From contig NC_088715.1 in assembly GCF_963576615.1 (NCBI RefSeq), forward strand, positions 28,906,463 to 28,970,462: a stretch of 64,000 nucleotides of DNA, given 5' to 3'. Below are positions 56,311-64,000 of the stretch, one piece after another; position 1 is the first letter of the stretch; each line of letters starts with the position of its first letter. Position numbers and translations under genes: made by a program. The notes below the pieces were generated by a model. It was given only the letters and a program-made list of their open reading frames with translations. It ran no database searches and was not told the origin of the DNA. Source of the stretch: Watersipora subatra (Eukaryota; Bryozoa; Gymnolaemata; Cheilostomatida; Watersiporidae).

Positions 56311-56914
56311 TCTAGAATTATTGTTTATCTATTATTACACCTACCGATCTCTCACGGCATACTAGACTTACAGGCTACTAGCTTCAATAAAACCAGCTAA
56401 CTTTAATATCTTGTTTTACGGTAATACATAGTCTTCATTTTTAAAAATTTTTTTGGTATGTAATGAAAAACATAATTTAGTTGATCTAAGATTCTCCTAC
56501 GTCCTATGTTATTTTACAGTAATATCCTCCACCAAGGTTAGAGGTGGAGAGGTTAGAGGTTAGAGATATTACCATTGTCAATAAAAAGTTATACACGCGT
56601 TATGAAGAATCTCCAAATTTTACGTCACCTTGAATGTATGTTTTCTTGTAATTGGTTAGAACAATCATGCATATTTAGCCACATCTTTAAGAACTACTAC
56701 GATCTCGACCAGTCGTTCAATGACATAAAAATAATTATTTATTGTTGTTTACGAAATCCTAGTCCTGACCCAGTAGAACCTTTCATAATCAATGAGATTT
56801 TGGTTAGTGCTTTTATATAGTGGTAGTTCTTTAAAAACAGCTTTGTAAAAACATTTCCAAATCTATTACTTTATTTTTGCTGGTGGTAAAATGTTTCTCA
56901 CTTTTTTCTTGCAA
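56311..56914. other. Intron, no gene seen
   Basis: Includes the short dispersed block noted at 50900 and a small AGGTTAGAGGTGGAGAGGTT-type direct repeat at about 56528-56570. Confidence 0.45.
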
Positions 56915-57040
56915 CAATACTATTGCATTACTATTGTACTACTATAGTACTATTATTGACCTATTGTTGCACTATTGCAACAATAGTGCAATAATAGTGC
57001 ACTATTAGTGCACTATTAGTGCATAAATAGTGCACTGTGT
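56915..57040. repeat. ATAGTGCA-type direct and inverted repeats
   Basis: Units of about 12 bp (CTATTAGTGCA, ATAGTGCACT) occur in tandem. The run also contains TTGCACTATTG/CAATAGTGCAA, an 11-bp stem with a 3-nt loop. Confidence 0.85.
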
Positions 57041-57473
57041 TTCTATAACCTGTAAAGAACCCATAAACAGATAAATGCAAGCAAGCTTAGAATTTACCAT
57101 GCAAACAGTCTTCCAATGGTAATTGCAAACACTTGTTTGCAATTACCTTGCAAAACACTAGTGAAATTACATTGGACCTGTGTTTTGTTGTACATTGGAG
57201 TTATCTCACTAACTCCCTTGACTGTTATGATTTTCTCACCATATGACGCCAAAGCAGGAACGGATTAAAATCATATTCTTAGGGTGCACTGTATATTGTT
57301 ATAAAAATATGTAATTTTAAAATGCTGTCAGTTAATTTGTAAAGAAACCACATACTAAAAAATGCAAGCAAACTTGGCAACTACTTTGCAAACAGTCTTC
57401 TAAGGAGCTTTGTGTATTGTCTGACATGGGAGTTGTCTCACTAACTTCCTTAACCCATACTTCATTCAATCAG
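57041..57473. other. Intron
   Basis: Contains a loose direct repeat of about 250-bp period (TGCAAGCAAGCTTAG / TGCAAGCAAACTTGG, then GGAGTTATCTCACTAACTCC / GGAGTTGTCTCACTAACTTC). The second copy ends at the next exon's acceptor. Confidence 0.6.
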
Positions 57474-57725
57474 GTTGACTACAGTTGCCCTTTCAACTTG
57501 CAGTAAATACCACAGCGGATCATATGAGCCTCCGTGGGACCTTGTTTACCCATCACTATCCAAGCTCAGCGAATTCCCACAACATCATTCTGCTCGGCTT
57601 GGCTACACTATACCTGCAGCACCTCACGACTGCTTACACCCAGGGCCTCAAGGCAATATGTGCACACATAATAGCAGACCGACCAATGCACTCGGCTCTA
57701 TGCAGAATCATCAGTCTCCATACAG
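57474..57725 (+). CDS. Host gene exon with YEPPWD motif
   Basis: 252 nt between TTCATTCAATCAG and AG/GTAGGT, phase 2-2. Reads LTTVALSTCSKYHSG, then SYEPPWDLVYPSLSKLSEFP, a Pro/His-rich middle and QNHQSPYR. The Tyr-Glu-Pro-Pro-Trp-Asp motif (57523-57540) recurs as YETPWD in the exon at 60227. Such Y-x-x-P-W-(D/E) sites occur in phosphotyrosine adaptors such as the SHB group; any kinship is a weak inference. GC-rich compared with flanks, with strong splice sites. Confidence 0.8.
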
Positions 57726-57821
57726 GTAGGTCTTTGAGTGTACTTATCACGGCTGATTATGGATGGAGGAAAGATTAAACACAACCTGGCGCTCTACACG
57801 AAGACGAACTTACACGACATT

Positions 57822-58232
57822 TCAGTTGATTTTATTAGAAAGTTTCGATATTTTCTATAATTGCGGTTGGTTTGATGTTTGAGGTGATTGGACTACGAGG
57901 ATGTTTCAAGATTAAAATCGACCAAACTTTATTGCAATTAAAGCATTCAGAAGAAAAATATGCATGAATAATGAATAACTAGTTGCCATTGTTGCTGTAG
58001 TTGATATCGGTTATTGTGTTCAAGTCGCTGCGTTGCGCGTCTCTATTCCATCGGTGTCTTCGCAACTATAGACGCCATAATCGTACCTTCGCTTGACCTG
58101 AGCATTTTAACCGCAATGAACTTTTGTCACTTTTAATCTTGAAACATTCTGGCAGTCAGATTACCTCAAACATCAAAACAACCGGAAACGATAGAAAAAT
58201 ACTGATAATTTCTGATAACATTTACTAAAACT
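57822..58232 (+). mobile_element. Long-TIR MITE, family A, copy 3
   Basis: Same orientation as copy 1: left arm GATTTTATTAGAAAGTTTCG, core GTTGATATCGGTTATTGTG, right arm with CATTCTGGCAGTCAGATTAC and CTGATAACATTTACTAAAAC. It sits about 100 bp after a host exon. Confidence 0.75.
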
Positions 58233-59740
58233 TTGTGTAAAGTCATCTTTAAACATTTTAAGTTTGCTTCTGTTATTGCTTTGTAATTGACAAACAGCTT
58301 TTATGCGTACTCCTTATGTAAAAGTTACTTAGAACTTTTACATAAAACATTTTAAGGCAAAACATATACATATCCAGTTAAACCTCTTACAGTCAAACAA
58401 GGTAATTTGTTTAGCGATCTTCACATCTAGTACCAAAATACCAAAAATTCTTATAAAAATACACATAACTTTTTTAATCTGTGTTATAACTGAAAAATAT
58501 GATACAACTGCTACATAAATACTCCAAATGCGGTAATTACACAAGCTTTTAAACAAGGATGTTACACAAAGCTATGCATAAATTTAAAATATAGATTTTT
58601 TTGGGTATATATCGAGGATATGAAATTAACATTTTAGATTTTAGAAACCACAAATTTTACAAAAAAATTCGATTATTATGCGCAAAAGTAGGCAATTACT
58701 TTAGGGGTAGACCTGAATATTCACTCAAAGTTCATATCCTACATGTATATTCGAACATTTATATGTTGAGCTCTGGCATGTCTCGTTTTTATGTAAGTTT
58801 TTCGGTGGTCAGCAACGATAATAATGTTGATGGAAGCGTTGTAATTAATAACCTTGAGTGGTTTTAATGACCTTCAGAACAGCGTTTTGTGCCGCTCTGC
58901 GTGCCGTTCTTGCCATTTCATTTTGCATGCAGCCCACAAATGCTTTCCTATAAGGTTATTGCTATGTAGTTATAGTCATTGAATTTTGGAGTTGGACCCC
59001 CTTGCAGTTGGAGTGTGCAGTGTTTATGGCTGCTGTGTTTTCTCTTGAGCGAATTGGGTAACATTTCTAATGCAATGTGCTACCTTCTTGAAGCAATGGG
59101 CTTACCCTATTTAGATGCAAGGGTGAACCATACTTTTGCAATTGGCTAATCCTCTTGATGTAATTGGTTAATTCTATTGATGCGATAGATTAACTTTCTT
59201 TTGGCAATGGGTTAACTTACTTAGGAAAGTCACAATGCTTGTAGAAGTATGTATTTCTTGTTTATTTTTGTAACAACCCTTCAAAGACTTCTTCAACTTG
59301 CATTTTTAGTTTTGTTGCGCTATTGATTTTAAGGCTTATATTGTGATAGCCCTTAAGCTTTTTCCCATAAAAAACCAAAGATTTCGTTGTTAGTTATCCT
59401 CACCATAACCTTGCCTAGACTTAATATCCAAGCTGGATTTCTCTCTTGAGCTCTCGGTCTAAATATTTAGATAACACATAATTGTCTTATCTCCTAACTG
59501 TGCAGGGGGTAATCCTATTAATTCTGACGCATAACTAGACTGCTTTGAAGTATCTACCCCGCATTTCAGGTCAATACTTCTTATTCTTCACCTGAAACAT
59601 TCATCTTTAATTTTGCTCTTCAAGTAAACCAACTTACGACAGCAGGAGATACTTTTCTCCAGAATGTCTGCTTCATCAGGATTTCGTACTGTTAGTTTTT
59701 ACCGACTAGTAAAAGAATAAAAAGGACATAGTTGAATAAG
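58233..59740. other. Intron, no gene seen
   Basis: AT-rich. Small frames at 58338-58867 are unsupported. Confidence 0.45.
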
Positions 59741-59935
59741 GATGAGTAACAAACTATATGAGATGCAGAATCTTGCCATTCGTGGTTCGTCTGAGAATAG
59801 CGAGGAGCATAATATAAGCGAGCTGGAATCTCGGCTGTATGACCTCACGCCAAGGACTACAAGTGATCGGGATGAATCAGACGATTGCGTTAGTAAAAGA
59901 ATAGAAATATCGGCTCCACTCTTTGGAACGTTACG
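59741..59935 (+). CDS. Host gene exon, acidic Ser/Glu segment
   Basis: 195 nt ending CG/GTCTGT, phase 2-2. Reads MSNKLYEMQNLAIRGSSENS, then EEHNISELESRLYDLTPRT and a DRDESDD stretch. It joins in frame on both sides. The acceptor (GTTGAATAAG) is weak: its pyrimidine tract lies 35-40 nt upstream with other AGs between, and each of those would bring a stop. Because an ATG lies at the second base, this could also be an alternative first exon. Confidence 0.65.
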
Positions 59936-60226
59936 GTCTGTTTCTAGTTGGAATTTTATTGTTTTTTTCTAATTCATTAGCCGCGTCTGTATAGGGCTTG
60001 TTTGACATTGTTTGTCAAGCAGGATCGCGTTGCTTGCTATGCGATGATAACCCTACCATTCACTAAATTATCACAACAGTAAAACTAGTAAAATTGGTTA
60101 CTTTCTCCTTTTGTTATCTGGTGGTTACACAGAAATTATTGAAATAGGTAAAGGGCTGAAGTGGTTACCTTAACTACTGGTAATGAAAAACAGAATATCT
60201 AATAGATCACCAACGGTTTGTTTTAG
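59936..60226. other. Intron
   Basis: Short intron with a GGTTTGTTTTAG acceptor. Confidence 0.6.
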
Positions 60227-60382
60227 AGCTTCGAATTCGCTAGTGTCAAGGTCTATGACCAACCATGACAGGTTAGCTTTACAAGATGGCAATGTAACAC
60301 AGCAGAGGGGGAATCATGGCAGCAATACTATGGCTACTACAGGAAGTCACAGCTATGAGACTCCATGGGATAATGGTGACAG
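60227..60382 (+). CDS. Host gene exon with YETPWD motif
   Basis: 156 nt, GTTTGTTTTAG before and AG/GTTTGT after, phase 2-2. Reads ASNSLVSRSMTNHDRLALQD, then a Gly/Asn/Thr-rich run and SHSYETPWDNGD. The second Y-x-x-P-W-D motif is at 60354-60371. It joins 59935 (CG plus A gives Arg) and 61598 in frame. Confidence 0.75.
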
Positions 60383-61071
60383 GTTTGTAGTTTTATTATC
60401 TTGGATTGGTACATTTTATAAAAGTGTAAATCAGTCTATCATTATATTTTTTGAACCACTTCATGGATGTTGTTTGCTAGCTTATGTTTCTTTGGAAGCT
60501 GAAATTTGAATGTGTCTGAAACAGATTTTTTCATCTTCTATCTTGTTCTCTTAAACTGTACAGGGCCACAGTGTGAGTCTGAAATCTACACAGCGTCGCA
60601 TCATGTCTTGAATATATTGTGTTAGTATAGTCTGTTATATTGTGTTAGTATAGTCTGTTATTTTGTGAGTCTAAAAGCAGTACAGACTCACATCAGGAAT
60701 CTGAAAGCAATATCAGTGTCACATCTGGAGTGTAACGTTGCGAGTTTAGCAAACTATGTATTGTATGTCGACTCAAACACTTGCTCTCATATTATGTAGC
60801 TTAAGTTTTAGTTCTTTATACTTGAGTAATTTGGAATTGAATATTTGAGGAGCGTCATTTCCACAATGCTTTTCTTTTTACATAGGAAAATTACTTTTGG
60901 ATGACTTGAAGTTGAAAATAGATGAGTGTTTCACGACTCTTTTTGGCTGAAAAATAGAAACTCATTTTTTATCCCACTCACCGTTTCATCAGCAGCTGTA
61001 GTAAATAATTTCTGTTTTGGATAGATTGGCCTGTTTGATTAACTCACCCAGATTTACTTCCTTTCTACATA
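60383..61071. other. Intron
   Basis: No supported features beyond a duplicated ATTGTGTTAGTATAGTCTGT at about 60616-60660. Confidence 0.5.
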
Positions 61072-61114
61072 CCGTATATCCCCGCATATAAGCCTTGTAT
61101 GCGGGGATATACGG
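61072..61114. repeat. Perfect 17-bp hairpin
   Basis: CCGTATATCCCCGCATA (61072-61088) pairs without mismatch with 61098-61114 across a 9-nt loop. CCGTAT...CCCGCATATAAGCC resembles terminal sequence of old DNA transposons seen in many animals, so this may be two fused element ends. That is inference. Confidence 0.85.
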
Positions 61115-61597
61115 TGTATGTATCAAATATTTACTATTTGTTCTCAACTATTTGTAGCCAGTCATGGCTGGATCGTAGTGACTAGCCTGATTTCTAGACA
61201 ACGAACTAGGGTTATAAAGCATGCAAGGGTTCTAAGTTGCTCTCGTGATCCTTTTGGATTTTGTAGCTTTTAAAAACATGCAGTTTCATGTCTGTGTTGG
61301 GTGGGATTTATCTCCCTTTTCACATTTAAAAAAACTATTCAGTCTGTCCCTGTGTTTGGATTTATCCCCCCTATCTGCTCTCTTGTTGAAAACATGTAAA
61401 TTTGTGTCCTTGTATGTATTATTTTCATTACATATTTGCAACTGTAAAAGCATACCTGGAGTATGTCTGTGTTTGGATTTATCACCCTTACTTGTTTGTA
61501 ACTGTGAAAGCTTTTGTTAAGTCTATGTCCTGTGTTGTGTCTTACCTACTTGACTCTTGCTATCTAGTGTGTATCTATCGTAGCTGACTACTTGCAG
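61115..61597. other. Intron
   Basis: Overlapping Leu/Cys/Phe-rich frames (61245-61587) are chance. It contains a loose repeat of TGTGTTTGGATTTATCNCCC at 61351 and 61467. Confidence 0.5.
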
Positions 61598-61684
61598 CTC
61601 AAAAGTTCTTGCATACTGGCAGGGTCGCCAGTCGACCCGAAAGTTGCATGACACAATAACGACCTCTGGTTCTTCAGGGGACCG
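61598..61684 (+). CDS. Host gene exon, last clear one in the window
   Basis: 87 nt between GACTACTTGCAG and CG/GTAAGA, phase 2-2. Reads SKVLAYWQGRQSTRKLHDTI, then TTSGSSGD. It is GC-richer than its flanks and has a consensus donor. More basic and possibly more structured than the earlier exons. With an acceptor 23 nt further on (GGCAG at 61618-61622) the frame meets a TAA, so the upstream AG is preferred. Confidence 0.75.
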
Positions 61685-62516
61685 GTAAGAGTCACGCGTG
61701 TGCTCCACCCTCCATATTTGCGCTAGCAGTTAATTTTCTATGGATAGCTTTTTATGGACAACTCTTTGGATACTAAATGAGCTTCAACTACAACTTGGCA
61801 TTGATATGACACTGAGCTAATTTAGTCTCTTTCTTAGAAAATGCCCGCCAAAACCACAAAAAATATGCCTGCCAGTAAAAAGTCAAACACAAATCCCATT
61901 GCAAATCACAAGTTTTTGGTGGCATGGCTAAATATTACATTGCCAATAGTTGGAAATGTTTGAAGATCTATTTGCTGGTTGATAGTACAGGGACAACGTT
62001 GGTGAATGATTTCATGATATTGCAAAAACTGAATTGGAGATTCTTGGTCATAGGGCTTGGCAGATGAAGTTAAGAAATTTATCTTGATGGTATGTCCAAT
62101 CGGCAAAAAAATTACTGAGCAAACGAATTCACTGACTGTTTGTATGCAGGAGGCCATGCTCACTTGTAAATGTTTGCGCACACGGATACCCGCGAGCACA
62201 TATTTTGTGCGTGAGCGAAGTTTGTGCTAGTGGCAGGTTTCTTCTAAAAAATATCTCCGAATTATATATATGCAGTTTTACTACAGCGCATCAAATTGGA
62301 GGGTGAAGATTGGTTGTCTTGCAATTGCTGGTTGTTGTGATGTAATACCCAGTGTGTTTTTCTTTGTTTGTCCAATTTTTTATCCCTCTTTCTGCGCATA
62401 CACCTGGTTTGTTGTTGAATGCACTATAAGGTTTCACCCACCGCTGGCACCTCTGTGTTACTCTTGGAATTGTCACCTCTTGTTGCTCATGGAATTTGTG
62501 TAATCTACCTGAGCTT
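61685..62516. other. Intron, no gene seen
   Basis: No supported features. The 97-codon minus frame at 61906-62199 is unsupported. Confidence 0.45.
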
Positions 62517-63180
62517 GGCCTGTCTTGACAAACTGTTGTTTTTGCGGAGTTGTCCCCCGTCGAGCGGGCGAGCAACACAACAGCTTGTCACAAGAAGTAC
62601 TGCACCTGATGCATCAGCTGCACTTATAGGGAGTTGTTCTCTTCCGTCTATGCGGCTCGGTTGCGATTTTATATCGGTCGCTCCATTGGTAATCATAACA
62701 AATTTCGCGCAAAGATTTATGTAGAAAAAAATAAGATTATAACGTTTAACCAGTGGCCAATCTCCGCGGTAAACTTTAGTAGAATTTGAAAACTTAGGCT
62801 ACAACAGTGACTAAACATGTCGTTATTTGTGCGCTCAGTCAGTTTTGTTTCTATTTTTGTATCAGTCAGTTTTATTTGTTCTTATTGATTATATTTTCAG
62901 TTTATTTTATTCTTAAGTTCTACTAAAGTTTACAACAGAGACTGGTCTTTGGTTAAACGTTGTAATCTTTTTTTAAATAAATCTTTGCATGAAATTCGTT
63001 ATGATTACTAATGGAGCGACCGACATAACATCGCAACCAAGCCGCATATACGGAAGAGAACAACTCCCTATAAGTGCAGCTGATGCATCAGGTGCAGTAC
63101 TTCTTGTGACAAGCTGTTGTGTTGCTCGCCCGCTCGACGGGGGACAACTCCGCAAAAACAACAGTTTGTCAAGACATGCT
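62517..63180. mobile_element. Foldback element family E, full copy
   Basis: Two arms of about 265 bp (62517-62784 and 62918-63180) are near-identical inverted copies. They run GCCTGTCTTGACAAACTG to CTTTAGTAGAA, around a 133-bp AT-rich spacer. The outer halves are CpG-rich (GTCGAGCGGGCGAGCAAC). Both strands are open for about 60 codons in each arm, but differences between copies are mostly non-synonymous and include a 1-bp indel, so no protein is implied. No transposase. Confidence 0.85.
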
Positions 63181-63663
63181 AACCTGAGCTGCACCGCTAC
63201 TGGTAGTTGTTTAGCTGGCGTTTTGCCTAGTAACACAACTCATTCACAATGTGTGAGCTGATAAGCACTCGAATTTAATTAGCGAATTCTGTAAAACACT
63301 CGCAGCGTCGAGCTTGAAGCCATGGAAATTAAAACCAAGTTTCAACTAAACACATTATTATACTTGAACTATGCTAAACTCAAGTCATTATCGTCAACTT
63401 TTTGCTTAAAACTGCAAACTATGATAGTGCCTGCCTTAGAATTATCTGTTTTGTAGTCATGCATTCGCAAGTTTGTTGCATTTTAGTAGACAGATAATGG
63501 TAGGATGTGTACCATTGGTTGTCATAAACTACGAATTGAAGAGGGCTAATAAAACCAACTGAGTTTGCCATGACCTTTTACATGAATGACAACTTCTATT
63601 TTACATGAATGTAAAATAGAAGTTGTCTTTTTATTTTACTATCGGCTGATTTGTGTTTCTTAG
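63181..63663. other. Intron, with a hairpin
   Basis: Contains a perfect 17-bp stem (GACAACTTCTATTTTAC at 63588-63604 with 63611-63627, 6-nt loop). The stem is flanked by direct TTTTACATGAATG copies. No gene seen. Confidence 0.5.
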
Positions 63664-63681
63664 ATGCAAACTGGCTAAAAG
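63664..63681 (+). CDS. Host gene, possible 18-nt microexon
   Basis: TTTGTGTTTCTTAG precedes and GTATGC follows. In the phase delivered by 61684 it reads CKLAKR and stays phase 2-2; in phase 1 it would read DANWLKG. Good acceptor, but too short to trust from sequence alone. Confidence 0.25.
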
Positions 63682-64000
63682 GTATGCAGGCTATGGCTGT
63701 CCTCACTGTTCACAATTTTATATATTGTAATACACCTTCATGTCTAGAATATTTTTGAGCAGTAACTCAGTTGGAGAGCATGGCATCTCACAAACTCTTT
63801 CTAATGTTTTATCGATGTTTTCTAATGTGGTTTTATCAAAACCTTCTTGATCTGAACCTATGTTATAAGTGGATTTTTTAGCTTATGCTTTACCGCCTGT
63901 GATAGCATATGGGGCCTCTATTAGCACCCTTCACGCAGCACCAAATCTCCATCTCATTTTTTACACATTCTGAAGTTGTCCTTTGTACGATAAGCTAACT
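63682..64000. other. No gene seen
   Basis: Right edge of the window. No supported exon. Confidence 0.45.

Noticed and set aside
61622..61660. Alternative acceptor GGCAG leading to a stop (TAA) soon after
   Set aside because: The acceptor at 61597 gives a longer open frame ending at a consensus GTAAGA donor, so a terminal exon here is less likely.
62989..63261. A peptide (with ISAADASGAV) that recurs in three arms of the foldback family
   Set aside because: Differences between copies are mostly amino-acid changing and one copy has a 1-bp indel. The opposite strand is equally open. Best explained as repeat homology, not a gene.

Overview
The window looks like AT-rich nuclear DNA from an invertebrate animal. 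Three things point that way: spliced GT..AG exons separated by kilobase introns, a dense mix of transposon classes (Ty3/Gypsy, BEL/Pao, piggyBac-like, other TIR elements, tRNA-derived SINEs), and many mini- and microsatellites. BEL/Pao elements are confined to animals. A mollusc or other lophotrochozoan is my guess and is not proven. There are no operons, CRISPR arrays or rRNA genes, and most open reading frames are chance.

Host gene (+ strand). A chain of short exons can be followed from about 11.2 kb to 61.7 kb: 11174-11225 (candidate first exon), 30281-30388, 33098-33259, 35178-35219, 54722-54949, optional 55905-55928, 56009-56111, 57474-57725, 59741-59935, 60227-60382, 61598-61684 and possibly 63664-63681. 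Each has AG/GT borders, and every junction keeps one reading frame (phase 1 up to 56009, then phase 2). The predicted piece is about 470 residues, hydrophilic and rich in Ser, Asp, Asn and Thr. It carries two Tyr-x-x-Pro-Trp-Asp motifs. I do not recognise the family. It looks like a disordered, probably phosphorylated scaffold or adaptor. The gene probably continues beyond the right edge.

Two large introns each hold an apparently complete, very young LTR retrotransposon. A 4.95-kb Gypsy element (21268-26218, minus strand, antisense to the host gene) has 228-bp LTRs, a 5-bp target duplication, a primer-binding site matching tRNA-Ser, a polypurine tract and one intact 1338-residue gag-pol ORF. 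An 8.66-kb BEL/Pao element (41044-49706, plus strand) has 654-bp LTRs, a 5-bp target duplication and one intact 2042-residue gag-pol ORF. Its leader carries a striking 23-bp tandem array, placed like the insulator array of Drosophila gypsy.

The rest is repeats. Three copies of a roughly 0.4-kb long-TIR element lie at 1.6, 26.8 and 57.8 kb. Two copies of another MITE have AGCCTGG ends (13.9 and 33.8 kb). There are two TTAA-flanked piggyBac-like elements (31.8 and 38.2 kb), a 1.8-kb TA-flanked transposon (14.4 kb), a 1.4-kb TIR element nested in an older repeat (8.2-9.6 kb), and a foldback element (62.5 kb) with a half copy at 51.4 kb. Tandem arrays have units of 20, 35, 13, 13, 14 and 23 bp. 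Coordinates of repeats are hand-aligned and their edges may be off by several bases; exon and LTR borders were counted base by base.
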